Shown: piece by piece, positions 34,732 to 46,200 of the stretch
Layout: the number at the start of each line of letters is the position of its first letter
Position numbering within the stretch: position 1 is the stretch's first letter
DNA from: Mytilus californianus
Taxonomy: Eukaryota; Mollusca; Bivalvia; Mytilida; Mytilidae
Reading direction: 5' to 3'
DNA length: 64,000 bases
Assembly (NCBI RefSeq): GCF_021869535.1
Contig: NW_026262668.1
Span: 76,405,558 to 76,469,557 of the forward strand
Notes under the pieces: generated by a model
The model's database searches: none
Told to the model about the DNA's origin: nothing
Seen by the model: the letters and a program-made list of their open reading frames with translations, nothing else
Translations under genes and position numbers: made by a program

Positions 34732-34932
34732 ATGGCGTCGTTTAGTCTAAATGAAATTAATAAATTAATGAATGCAGATATATTAGAATGTGAGCCGTTT
34801 TATAAACGTTTTTATGGTATGACAGCCTTCGTAGGACATCCCTGTAGGACGATAAGCTGTATAAATATAAGAACTACACGGACAATAACAGTTAAAGGAC
34901 GATTATTTGATATTCTAGGGAAAGGATTTTGA
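34732..34932 (+). CDS. Hypothetical 66-codon frame inside the foldback-like element
   Basis: ATG in good context (AAACATGGCG) opens 66 codons ending in TGA. The peptide starts MASFSLNEINKLMNADILEC, has a GHPCR motif and a basic middle (RTTRTITVKGR), and ends LFDILGKGF. Composition looks protein-like rather than random, with no signal peptide or membrane segment. I do not recognise it. It could be a small element-encoded protein or a captured host exon. No splice donor is obvious at its end. Confidence 0.35.
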   Translation: MASFSLNEINKLMNADILECEPFYKRFYGMTAFVGHPCRTISCINIRTTRTITVKGRLFDILGKGF

Positions 34933-35269
34933 TTGATTGGTGTTTAACGCTACTTTCAACACTATTGGGCTATTCCGTGGGGGTCAGTTTAAATTTATAG
35001 ATGAAGGATGGGGAAGGGAAGAGAGGGTATTATTATTCATTTCAATCTGTCGTTAATCATGCCTATTTTTCAGCTCTTACCAGGCAACCATATTCATATA
35101 TTAAATCCTTCTGTCCCCCAACCCAACAAATAAATAAATATCAAATGGTTTTCCTCTTATTTAACACAAGTTTAAATTGATTGATTGTTTGTTGCTAATT
35201 TTAACGCCCAGTGAAAATTATTTCATGCTTATTCAGGAAAACACGAGTTTAGAAGTCACGTATACAATA
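34933..35269. other. No recognisable feature
   Basis: Spacer inside the foldback-like element; contains TTGATTGATTG words, no coding frame. Confidence 0.4.
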
Positions 35270-36580
35270 TAAAAATGAAGAGATGGAATATGATTGCTAA
35301 TAAGGCAACTATCCACCGGAGTTCAAATATGAAGTGGATGTAAGCAATTATAGATAAGATAAGATAAGAAAAGAAAAATTTATTTTAAGTCGTGTTACAT
35401 GAAATACTACAAACATAAGCTCTGTAGAGCTTTTTGCCGTCATGTAGACAAATGCTTTTTGTAGACAATCGTAAGGCCTTCAACAATGACAAAAACCTGA
35501 TACTGTAAAGTGGTCTATAAAAGGCCCGACATGAAAAGTGTGAACAATTCCAACGAAAAAACTAACAGCCCAATTATACATAACAAAACAATTTACAAAA
35601 TATCAAATATGAGTCGAGAGAGGAACCACCGACAACCACTAAACTACAGGCTTTATCCCTGGGACAGGCAAATAAAGAATATGGCAGGGTGGATATAAAA
35701 ACGAAGATGTGGTATGATTGCAAATGAGACAACTCTCCACAAGAAATCAAATGACACAGAAATCAACAGCTATAAGTCACCGTACGGCCTTCGACAATAA
35801 GCAAAGCCTACACCGCATAGTCAGCTATAAAAGGCCCCGAAATCAAAAATGTAAAACAATTCAATCGAGAAAACTAACGGCCGAATTAATGTACAAAAAA
35901 ATGAACGAAACACAAATATGTATAACAAAGCAACAAACGGCAACCACTGAATTACAGGCTCCTGATTTGGAACAAGCACATACATACAGAATGTGGCGGG
36001 GTTAAACATGTTAGCGGGATCCTAATCCTCCCCCTAATCTGGGACAGCGGTGTAACAGTACAACAACATGTTTGTGAGCAACCCATCCCGAAGCTAGGAC
36101 AGTGGTGTAACAGTACAATAAAATAACAACCTGCGCAAATCAGCAAATTTACTCAAAAGATCGGTACGAGACACACAAAAAAAAAACTAACATTAAGACA
36201 ATAGACACAAAGCACCGACATAGAGTATTTGCAATTACTGGAAGTTTGCTGAAACCTAATTACAACTGGTACTGAAATAAATCTTGTTCTCCCAGACTGA
36301 GTTATCAATCAGTACACAACGCGCGGCAAAAGATTTATTAAAAAAAGAAAACAGTCTGAGAAACGTCTGGTTTACGTTGTATATAGATATAAGAAGATAT
36401 GGTATGAGTGTCGTTGAGACAACTCTCCATCCAAGTCATAATTTGTAAATGTAAACCATTAAAGGTCAACGTACGGTCTTCAACACGGAGCCTTGGCTCA
36501 AACCGAACAGCAAGCTATAAAGGGCCCCTAAAAAATTAGTAGTGTAAAACCATTCAAACGGGAAAACCAACGGTGTCTGA
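35270..36580 (-). repeat. Cluster of SINE-like repeats in reverse orientation
   Basis: Parts of at least three members of the CTCATTGGCAATCATACC family lie on the minus strand, starting AATATAAAAATGAAGAGATG (35268), ATATAAAAACGAAGATGTGG (35694) and ATATAAGAAGATATGGTATG (36389). The second is long and includes AGGCCCCGAAATC and GCGGGGTTAAACATG. A GATAAGATAAGATAAGAAAAG run at 35350-35375 resembles a LINE tail on the plus strand. Frames across these are not genes. Confidence 0.65.
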
Positions 36581-37201
36581 TCTATTAAAAAAACCGATAT
36601 ACTTGCATATAAATCCATATACAATGAAACGGTTTTTGAAAAGTGGACCGAACGTTTTGACCATCGAAATTTTGCAATAGAAAAACTAGTTATGACCACA
36701 AGATTTTAACAGCCAGTGCAGGACTTGCACGAACATTAGATTTAGTTAGAGGGGCGATATTCTGACGCGTTTTTTAATTCTAGGTCACCCATGTTTAGAA
36801 AGAAAGGGGAGAAATCCAAACAATTTCCGACCAATCACAAACGTTGTTGCAAATTTGACCTTATGACGTCAAAGAATTTCCCATAATGCAATTATTGCAT
36901 ATAAATAAAAAAACTACTATACCAATTGAATAAAAAATATTGCATTCAAATGACATTTTATACCAATTGAATAAAAACTATTGCATTTGAATGAAAATTA
37001 TACCATTTGAATGAAAAATTATACCATTTGAATGAAAAATTATACCATTTGAATAAAAAATATTGCATTTAAATGAAAAAATATACCATTCAAATAAAAA
37101 AATATTGAATTTAAATGAAGAAATATACCAATTAAATAAGAAATATTGCATTTAAATGAAAAATATCAAATTTTTGCAACCAATACCATGCCATAGTCTG
37201 A

Positions 37202-38235
37202 TATTTTTATCGTTAACTATTATTGCTTTTAATTAACATCTTCATGTTTTTTTTTCTGTTTTTTTTCTTAATTTTTTTTTCGTTTGTTCATTCTTTTCGG
37301 GTCAACATTGCAGAATTGAACTGTTTTAGAAATGGAGAATTTTATATAAAAATTAAACAATGTGTTATTAGATTTAATTTTGAATTTTATTCAATCGTTT
37401 AGTTATATAGCATTATACATGTTTAAAAAGAACTGCAAAAACCTGAGCATTAAATGTCAGGGTTTATAAATTATAATGGTGAAGTTGAAGCCATCCCTTC
37501 GAATGATTTGGTTGACTTTTATGGAATATCTATGTCACAGATGATCACGGATAAGTTTCAATTTTAGTAGCCAAAAAACCCGTCCCCTTTTGCTCGATTG
37601 TGACATACCCGAATTTTACTTCCATAATCAAAACGTAGGATGCCACTAGCTGACCATTCCGGAGAACCTGAAATTACACCGGGGTTTTTGTGGGGTTCGT
37701 GAAGCTCAGTTTGAAGTGTTCCGTGTAGTGTTTTGTAGAATGTTATTTTTCGATTCGGAATTTGTTGCCAGTGGTTCTTCGACTTATTTTTTCGATCGCC
37801 CCTCTTTTTGCTTCTTATAATGTTTTGATTGTCCTTTTTATATTGATGCCTTTTACCTAGAAAAAAATAAATGTTATATCTCCCCCCCCCCCCCCCCCCC
37901 CCCCCCCCAACCACCACCACCACCACTACCAAATGAATCTAATACAATGCACAAACTATATCATGTATACAAACGTACAGGTTGAGTTCAAAACATAAAT
38001 TGACTAAATGATATATTTGATTTAAATTTGTTACACATCATTACATCGAAAGTTTATTTTCAGACAGAAACATTTATTGCAAAATAACACATGCTTTCTC
38101 ATCCTGTTTATACAAGGTATGTTGTTTTATGCATTATATTCAAGGATAAGGTATTGATACGAAGAAGGTAATCTATAAAATAACACCTGTTCAGGACATT
38201 AATCTGTCAAATATCATAATATAAGTAATTTATCT
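37202..38235. repeat. Copy B unit with long C-run
   Basis: Aligns with 6672-7368 and 9190-9610 of copy A. The C-run near 37881-37909, followed by ACCACCACC repeats, is much longer than the equivalents in copies A and C. The 119-codon glycine-rich frame on the minus strand is only this run translated. The site CATGTATACAAACG near 37970 is the empty Ginger target. Confidence 0.7.
38092..38116 (+). pseudogene. Signal-peptide exon, copy B, 5'-deleted
   Basis: Only the last eight codons plus one base of the exon remain (TGCTTTCTCATCCTG onward) before an intact AAG|GTATGT donor. About 165 bp including the start codon and proximal 5' flank are deleted relative to copy A, so the exon is dead. Confidence 0.7.
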
Positions 38236-38738
38236 TACCTCCTATTCATTTCTAGGAATATGATTGGTTAAAGCAACCGCGTGGAGACCGTGTATATACC
38301 ATATTGGGTTAGTAGGGTTCCATATTGGGTTAGTAGGCGAGGCTTATTTCAATACACAGTTAGTAGTGGTGTTACGTCCCTTTATAAAAACAACACGGTG
38401 TTGAGGAAAAATCTTAAAGGTTTCAACAGACGAAGAAATTGATCATGAACGATTGAAATAAATTCATAAAAACAGTTAACACATTTAAAGCTGACAAGAT
38501 GTCATTGTTGGCATTTGCTTTTGTATAGACCAATGGAAGAAGGTTCTTAATACAAACGGTATTGAAGACTTGATCACTTTGATAGGCCACTAGTCTAAAT
38601 ACTACATGTTAAGATAGTCGGTAAGATAAATTCGTTACATAGTGTTCTAGTGACCTAATACGCTTCGCTCTCACCCCATATGGAATTTACTGACCCCATA
38701 TATATCGTATTAGGTCACTAGCACACTATGTAACTAAT
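38236..38738. mobile_element. Insertion with palindromic GTTACATAGTG end
   Basis: Absent from copies A and C, which run from ATAAGTA(A/T) into TATGTATGAA. The right 108 bp form a hairpin: GTTACATAGTGTTCTAGTGA is answered by TCACTAGCACACTATGTAAC. TTATCTTACC near the left end is answered by GGTAAGATAAA at 38618. CATATTGGGTTAGTAGG occurs twice in tandem. Ends and duplication not fixed exactly. Confidence 0.65.
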
Positions 38739-38882
38739 AATATATGAATTACGTCATTCATAGTTGCTTCAAGAGTTCAATTTTTTTTACTAAAGCAAAA
38801 TCTATAAAAAAAGCTATCAAAATTGTCACATTTCAGTTCTTCCCGTTCATAATAAGATAAAGCAACAGTCTTGATTAAAAAG
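38739..38882. other. Copy B unit between insertions
   Basis: Matches 9605-9757. Contains no feature of its own. Confidence 0.6.
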
Positions 38883-41191
38883 GTTGGGACCAAAACCCTT
38901 GTGTGGGAATAATGTGTTCCACAATGATCACCAGTCCTTCACCTTTCATCTGATACCTTAATTACGAAAATATAGGCTACATAGTTTTAGATTTACACCT
39001 ATGCGTAGGAACTATTTTGTTTTTAATATGTACTACTTTCCAGTTTGTTCTTTTTTGACCAGGCCCGATTAGGTGGTGTTACATCTTACAAAATCTATCC
39101 AAATTTATTTTTGCAAAGAATTCCGCTCAAACTCGTGCTAGGGAACGTCTTAAACTTGCAGTGAGATGAGATTTTTGCTCCGTGTTGAAGGCCGCACTGT
39201 GACTTTGAGATAAAGAACAGCAATGAAAGCGCTTTTCCTTTGCTTAGTGTGTGTTTTTTTGCTGTGCATGTACTGATTTTGTGTCATGGATGGATACCCC
39301 ATATCCTTTGTCATTTTTTAGGTTTACAAATTCAATGATATTTTAATCTTACTTCTATTTATCTGACTTATTCTTCATTTTAAGGTAATTCTTTGAAGAA
39401 AAAAAATATTACATTTAAAAAGTGTATTATTATTGTCTTTTAAAATAATATATCTAAACAGTGTAAGAAATATGTTTTCTTTTAAAAAATAGAGATAAAT
39501 CTAAGGTTTATTTTTAATAAACCTTGATTGTTATAAAAACAAATTATTTATCAAAACATCTATTGTTATTTGCATGTGGGAATAGAAGGAATATGGATTT
39601 TAAAAAAGTGGGAATAGGAGGAAGACACCACTCTTCTATAGAGGGATAACATTATCCCTCTGTAGACATGGTAGAGGGATATATTTGTTTGGACTGGATT
39701 TAAAGCAGAACATGGCAAATGCGCATTTTTGAACTTATTATGGCAGTAACCTGCAACATTGGATGTACCAATTGATGTACTTAATTTTATATGCACATGT
39801 CTAGTTTACTGATAAAGTGACTGAAAATACAATCGATTGTTCATCATAATTCAAAGTTGTGATGATCAGGTAAATTCCACTCAGTTATGCCTCAATGAAC
39901 AGATTTCTATGTGTATGTAAGAGAATGATAATCCCTTTCTTCATGATTAAGTACGAGCGTTTATGGATTATTATTCTCTTACAAACTTAGAATATTGTAA
40001 AGTGCTCCAGACTCAAATGATCTCTTGATTGATTGTATTCAAGAATTAGTTTCATTGAGAGTGCAATCTTTGTAATTAATGCATGACTTCCTTTTTAGGC
40101 ATTTCATTTATGGATTAGTTTAAGTGATGTAAGGACTTTCTTATAATTTTGGAAAATATGATAAATTGTGTTTTAAACATTAGATGACACAATAGTACAA
40201 TGAAATGGTAAGAAATGTTTTCTGATTGTGAATTGAATGTAAATCATGTAATATTTTAGCAAGGAATTATCTTTTTGTTTATCTACAGTTAAAATCAATT
40301 AATTCAAAATTTGAGTTACAACTAAATTTTATTTTACAGACAATATGTTGGTCCAAGCCGTTACATCAAATTACGTTAGGGAAATGTTCAAATACAATGC
40401 CTTTAAAGTTTAAAATATATTCAAAATTTTAACTTTAGTTAATTCCTGTTTAATCATATTCTCACTAACCGCGGATCCAGTTATCTGAGTATTTGAAAGG
40501 GTATAAGCTAGGTAATATTTAATTTTAAAAACTTTTTTTTTTGCATTGCTTTGATATTGTTTTTTTTTTAAGTCATTTGAATTATTATTAATATTCTCAT
40601 AATAAAGTTAACGGTACCAATGTTACTGCAACAGTAAACTAAAATCTTTATTTTGATTTTTTTGTTTTTTTTTCAAAATCCAACTTTAAGTCAATTTCAA
40701 TCACAAATTCTTTCAAGGTGGTAAATGTGTTTCGGAGCAGTTGTAACTCATTTATAGAAATTCTTTGTTTTGAACTGTAAGTAGGCCTAAACAATAGGAT
40801 AATCCCTTACTAAGAACATGATTTCATTTATTCTTCACAATTAAGAAACACTATATCCTACGATTTCATTGGTCATTCTAATGTTAGATTTAACATAAAA
40901 TTTAAAGGTTTACTGTCCCTATTGTTGTTGATCGGGTGTTCAGATAGGTACACAATAGATTGCAAGATCTGTCATTTGGGCATCCCAATTTTTACTAAAG
41001 TGCAATAATTGTTTTCCTATAATGCTATAGATTATAGCCAATATATGTACAAAATGCGCATTTGCCATGTTCTGCTTTAAATCTAGTATAAACAAATATA
41101 TCCCTCTATAGAGGGACAATTTTATCCCTCTATAGAAGGGTAATCACTCTATGCAGGTATTATCATCATATAGGGGTTTGATCCCAACCTG
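38883..41191. mobile_element. hAT-like DNA transposon, non-autonomous
   Basis: TTAAAAAG flanks both sides (38875-38882, 41192-41199), while copies A and C have a single site. Ends: GTTGGGACCAAAACCC at the left and the inverse of GGTTGGGATCAAACCCC at the right. Internally 39612-39735 and 41035-41160 are inverted repeats carrying CCCTCTATAGAGGGA-type words and AACATGGCAAATGCGCATTTT. No transposase frame is seen. Eight-base duplication and the near-CAG terminus (CAGGTTGGG at the right) suggest hAT mobilisation. Confidence 0.75.
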
Positions 41192-41199
41192 TTAAAAAG

Positions 41200-42400
41200 T
41201 TATTTTTCCCACACAATACAAAGTTTCGATCAAAGAGAAATATCTGGAGGGGTGAGGTTTCCCAACAGTCCACCTGTTCTCTCATTGTTTTCGCTACAAT
41301 TGTTTGTAATGGCAGGATCAAGTTACACCTTGGCAAATAGACGAGAACGTTTGATTGATTAACTGACGACAGTTACTTTTAAATGCATCAATTTCTTCTC
41401 ACTCTGGTAATGTTAATAATTGAGAATATCATTTAATTCAACGTTGACAAAATCCTACTAAAGCGCATAAAATGCAAACATTAAACATTGCACTTTATAG
41501 TATGGGGTAATATGATATTATCAATTCAACAAATGGTCTTATGGGTTTTGCTCATTGATGAAGGCCGTACGGTGACCTATAGTTGTTATCTTCTTAGTCA
41601 CACGGTCTCTGGTGGAGAGTTGTCTCATTCGCAATCATACCACATCTTCTTATTTTTATATTAGTTGTAGACTTGGTTTATTGCCGTTTGGTGACAAATA
41701 CATGCTATAGCCGACGACCAATAATGATTATTACTTGTCCAGTTCAATAGAAAAAAGGTATTATCTTGATCGATGAACTAACTTGATTTTGGCATACACT
41801 GAACATATCAAAAATCATTCACAAGCTGTTTGCTTAGTCTCAGTGGAAATATATACCAAAAAACTTAACCAATTTAAGTAATATGTTTTGCTTTTTGTAG
41901 TTGTTTTTGGTTGTCTCGTTAAATTTTATTACATATCCCCATTTTGTGTACCCTGTCCGCTGAGGAACCGAACATTTAACTTGAAAGAGAGTTAAGGGAT
42001 TTTTGGTTTCTCCGTCAGATTTTTTTTTTTTTTAAATTTTCTTTTTAAGTTAACATTATTTTCCATCGGAAAATCTTAAAACTGAACATTGTTCTCTCTC
42101 TGTTTTATCTAAGGTACAATGTATGATTTCTGTGAAGTTCAGCATCATACTACGTTTTAGGGAAAACCAAAACAGCCCCATCAAATTTGATGAATTATAC
42201 ATAAAGTCTACTCTTTAACGGAAGCGTTACATTTAGCAAATACTCTAAAGCCTCATACATGTTAAACAAAGGAAATGTTTTCCCGGGTTTACATTTGTTG
42301 AACCCGATCAGGTGGATTTCCAAAAGAAATGGAACTCTTTGTTAAAGAAGGTTAAAAAAGGCCAAATAGGTATATTTGAATTGTTTGCTTCTGTTTATAT
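41200..42400. repeat. End of copy B unit
   Basis: Aligns with 9760-10750 and 60690-61655, and includes the SINE-like repeat at 41500-41670. Alignment stops within TTGCTTCTGTTTATATGG. Confidence 0.7.
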
Positions 42401-42469
42401 GGAGTAGTGTAATAAGGGAAGTCAAATGTCCTCTTTGCCCCTCATCCCCTCAGCGCCTCAGACGTCTAT

Positions 42470-42690
42470 CTGGCGCCTCATTTGACCCTATAAAAGGTGA
42501 CCTCATACAACCCATCTGGCATGATGTAAGGAGTCTCAAGAGGTGTATCTGATGCAAACTTTGACCCTAAGAAAGGTGACCTCATACAATCCATCTGGCA
42601 TGATGTAACAAAAATCCACAACAAGGTAGCCTCCTTTGACCCTATGAACTGTGACCTCATACAACCCATCTGACATAATGTAACAATGAT
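42470..42690. repeat. Tandem repeat of about 78 bp, three units
   Basis: TTTGACCCTA, GGTGACCTCATACAACCC and ATCTGGCATGATGTAA recur at about 42480, 42558 and 42636. The sequence is GC-richer than the surroundings. It lies between the end of copy B and the DNA polymerase remnants. Confidence 0.75.
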
Positions 42691-42859
42691 ATGAAATACA
42701 CCGCGAAGCCTCTAGTGAACTATTTCATTAAAAGAAAACACAAACAAATAAGGATTCTTTTTACAAATTTTATTATTTTTTTGAAATTGTTACATAATAA
42801 ATTTCTGATTACAATTCATTCATACACAGGTGAAAAAATATACAAAGTATGACATTTCA

Positions 42860-43250
42860 AAGATGATGAGCAATACGATCCGAAATCAAAATCAGGAGAA
42901 ATTCTTAATACAGAATATTTTAATACTTTTCTAAAAATGAAACAAGAAGCCAATGTCGAAATCTCCCACAAACCACATACAACACACCAATTGAGCTAAC
43001 TGGAGAAGGACACTATGCTGACCAGTGATCAACAAGAAGTAACTTGTGTCAACTTTGTTACAGATGAAATGGAAGAAATGTGATGGAGGAACAAAGAAGA
43101 ATTTATAGAAACTCTAGGAAGAACTAACGTTGTTCTGGCGGGATATACAACCGCTCAAGCTAGACTTAAAGTGTATAATTATTTAGGATAACGTGTCATA
43201 TACGTAGATACCGATTCAATTGTATTCACTTCACGTAAATGGTGTGTAAA
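42860..43250 (+). pseudogene. Protein-primed DNA polymerase B scrap (Polinton type), plus strand
   Basis: Plus-strand codons read YFNTFLKMKQEA at 42922-42957, LAGYTTAQARLKVY near 43136-43175, and IYVDTDSIVFTS near 43200-43235. The last is palm motif C with its catalytic aspartates. At least three stops interrupt it. This is a second polymerase, different in sequence from the one on the minus strand. It ends about 40 bp from the C-terminus of that one. Confidence 0.75.
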
Positions 43251-43284
43251 AAAAATTACAATATTAAATTACATGTAATGAGAA

Positions 43285-46200
43285 TTAAATATTTTTCGTA
43301 TGACCGCAAGCCCTGGTTGTTATTCCATCTTCTAAAATCCATCTTTTATCATCAAACGGAACTAACCCTTTTTTCTTTACTTTCTGAGCTTTCAACACAT
43401 GATCAACACTCCTAATAACATTCATTTGACTAAACTTTATTTCTTGATTAAATAAACAATTTTTATACATTTCGTGTTTTAATTCTATTGAAGATGATTT
43501 TATAATACCCTTCGCTGTATGCTTTTCACCTCCTTCATACATGTAAGAATACATTTTTGATCCCAACCCTACAAATTCGCTTATCGCTTCTCCATTTGAT
43601 TCATATTTAAATTTACCTAAAACCGTCTTATTATGTTCACTATGTAAAAAATGTTGTTTAGGGAAATCGCTAGTATCAAATAAATGTTCGTACTCTTTCA
43701 TGTCTTCATACACATCTTCTGTTTCAATTAGATATAAAAAAAACTATCAGTATCGGAAAAACATAGACGTAATTTATCACCGTACAAGCTTTTCATATGA
43801 TTGTAATGAAAATCATACATCAAAAGTTTCGATAAATCTAAAATGCAAAATCCCGCAAATATAGGTTGGTTCATCAAAATGTTTGTGCGTTTATTTTCCA
43901 CTGTAACTAAATCTTCATTGAAAATTTTACACGAACTGTATTAATTAACAATCTCCCGAAAATGCTATTGTTTAAAAGTTTGTATAAGGATTTCTCAAAT
44001 TCGTTCTTAGCATTCTTTCGTTTTGCAGTGTTGAAGTCTATATATTCTTTAAGCCAACATCGTTGATGGAATTTTATTACTCGGTGTATTTTTTGCAACT
44101 TCATTCCAAGACGTAAGTACAATTGTAAGTTTCTGTAATGAATCACATATCTTTCTTTATTTAATAAATTAGTCACCAGTTTTTCACATTTCGGATTGTT
44201 CTTTTCCCTGTTAATTTTTCTAACAAACTAAAACAATAGGGGGATAAATCATCTGCAGTAACTGTCATTTTTTCAGGTGCCAAAGGAAAGTCGCTATGAG
44301 AATCGTGACGAGTTACCGGATATTCCAAATCAACTTCTAATATGTAACCATCATGAGCGTGCGGAGATAGAGACTCGATGTTTAAGTTGTCCATTTCTTG
44401 CTCACTTAACCAGTGAACGTTTGCATACGACAGGGGTTCACTCATCGCCACCCATATAAATTGTTAGCATCCAGATATGAAAGATATGTTGTTTTTCGGG
44501 ATGGGTCATAACTTTCATGTAAATACGGGTTGTTCGCTTCTGCATACCTATGAAAAATGCTAGACACACCACCTCTTACTCCCTTTTGTAGAAAAAGTAA
44601 CATGTCAACATCGTGTATTAAATCCAATACAATTCCGGTTTTCTTAAGCATAGCTGACCAACTGAACCCCGGAGATGTAAAATAATGACACGGGTCAAGC
44701 TCATAGTCTTGTAAGCATAGTGTTCTAAATCTCTCAAAAACGCCTGCTAATAAAGTAACATCTGTTTTTAAATAAACATCGGAATATTCTCCCAAGTTTT
44801 TAATATTTAATTTTGTCCATACGTCTTGTGCGAAATTATAATCTTTATCCGATACGTTTTGTTGAGTCAATTGATTAAAAAATAATATTTTCGGTGGTAA
44901 CATTGTGTCTTCTAATTTTTCCTCCGTATCTACATTATCGTACTGGAACACACCCTTTCTTAATAGCAAATTAAATACATCGGGGTTTTAGCTTTTTCGC
45001 TAAATATTTAAAATGCTTTTCCCCCTCACGTGCTTAATTTTTGGTTAACGTTTCCAATGAGCTGTTAAGAAATTGTAAAGAATCTATGAATCTTAAATTG
45101 GATAGGGAAAATGAAAGATGTTTTTCAGAGTTCCGAGGTATAACTTTTATTTTAAGGTCTTTGAATTTACCAATTTAAGTCATTATCAAGTAAGCATTGG
45201 AACTATTCAAATTGTGAAAAACAACAGGAATGAATTCCGGTATCTTAACTGTAAATTACAGTTATTACAACTTATCCCTCTCACGTGACTAATCACGTGG
45301 TCATGATCGATAACTTTATGTTTTTTTTCACTGAATGGTATTTTACAAACGTAACATGTTTTAGCTTCTTTATATTCCAACTTAACAAAATCATTGACAA
45401 TCATTGGCTCGATTTTAGATAAGATACTTTTGATTTCCTTTTCCTCCCCAAGCAGAGCGTTGATAAAAGTTTCAACAACATTAGGTCCACGGTAAATAAC
45501 GTGATGTTTATCATACCGTTCATCAATAGACACCCTTTGATATCCGAAGCTATATGCTCCCATCTGTAGATAATCGGTAGTCGGTGAAACATTCGCTTTC
45601 TGTTCACAACTATCTACTTTCGTTGTTAAACATTCAAAATCCGCATATATAACGAACGGAATTCTAGCCGTTTTAGCAGTCTTTAAATTCTAACACATCC
45701 CCTCTTTTGGAAGTGTAATTTTTTTGAAATTTGAAATTTTGACAGTCTTTTTCGAGTTCTTCTAATTTTTGTTTGGTTGTGAATGCATGAAGACAAAGAT
45801 GACAGAAAAAGGTTCACCGTGATGTGATTTAGTTCTAGTTAAAATCCTATTGAAATTAGATATACATACATAATGAGCTTTGGTATCAGTTTTTAAATAC
45901 AATAAATTCACATGACAGCAATAAGTTTTTTTCGTTATATACAAGAGAAATATTTCCCCCTCTTCATAACCGAATACATTTATAGAAATCATTTCATTTT
46001 GACGTTCAAATCTACCTAGTTGTGATAAAGGTGTGGGGGAATCAATGTTTGATACGTCGATAGTGTTTATAAAATTAGAATAATGTTCTACCTTTTCCGG
46101 ATCTTTTCTTTCTTGGTCGTAATGTAGACTCGCTTAAACGGACCACATTAGGCATCTTTCATCAGTATTGTACACATTCACCAAACTGTGTGATTTCGCT

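Larger units (their letters stand above)
32109..37195. mobile_element. Foldback-like DNA transposon with arms of about 500 bp
   Basis: The left arm (32109 to about 32628) and right arm (about 36710-37195) are inverted copies, beginning TATGGCATGGTA and continuing to GCACTGGCTGTTAA. The outer part of each arm is a tandem of short AT-rich units alternating ATTTAAATGCAATA and ATTT(G/C)AATGGTATA. The inner part includes GCATTATGGGAAATTC and ACGCGTCAGAATATCGCCCC. GTCTAA (32103-32108) and GTCTGA (37196-37201) flank the element; copy A has the unoccupied TTCTGA site at 6666-6671. Six-base duplications and long arms recall Polintons, but no Polinton gene is inside. Confidence 0.85.
24746..42400 (+). 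repeat. Segmental duplication, copy B
   Basis: Collinear with copy A from position 1 to about 10760. Private insertions: Penelope element (25393-29540), foldback-like element (32109-37195), palindromic insert (38236-38738) and hAT-like element (38883-41191). A deletion removed the start of the signal-peptide exon. The unit is cut short at about 42400, shortly before the Polinton-type remnant; the parts matching 11000-14211 are missing. Confidence 0.9.

Noticed and set aside
32109-37195. Polinton/Maverick element
   Set aside because: The 6-bp duplication and long arms fit, but no polymerase, integrase, ATPase or capsid frame is inside and the ends do not begin AG.
37564-37932. 122-codon glycine/valine-rich minus-strand frame
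   Set aside because: Created by the C-run and an old Penelope-type terminal repeat.
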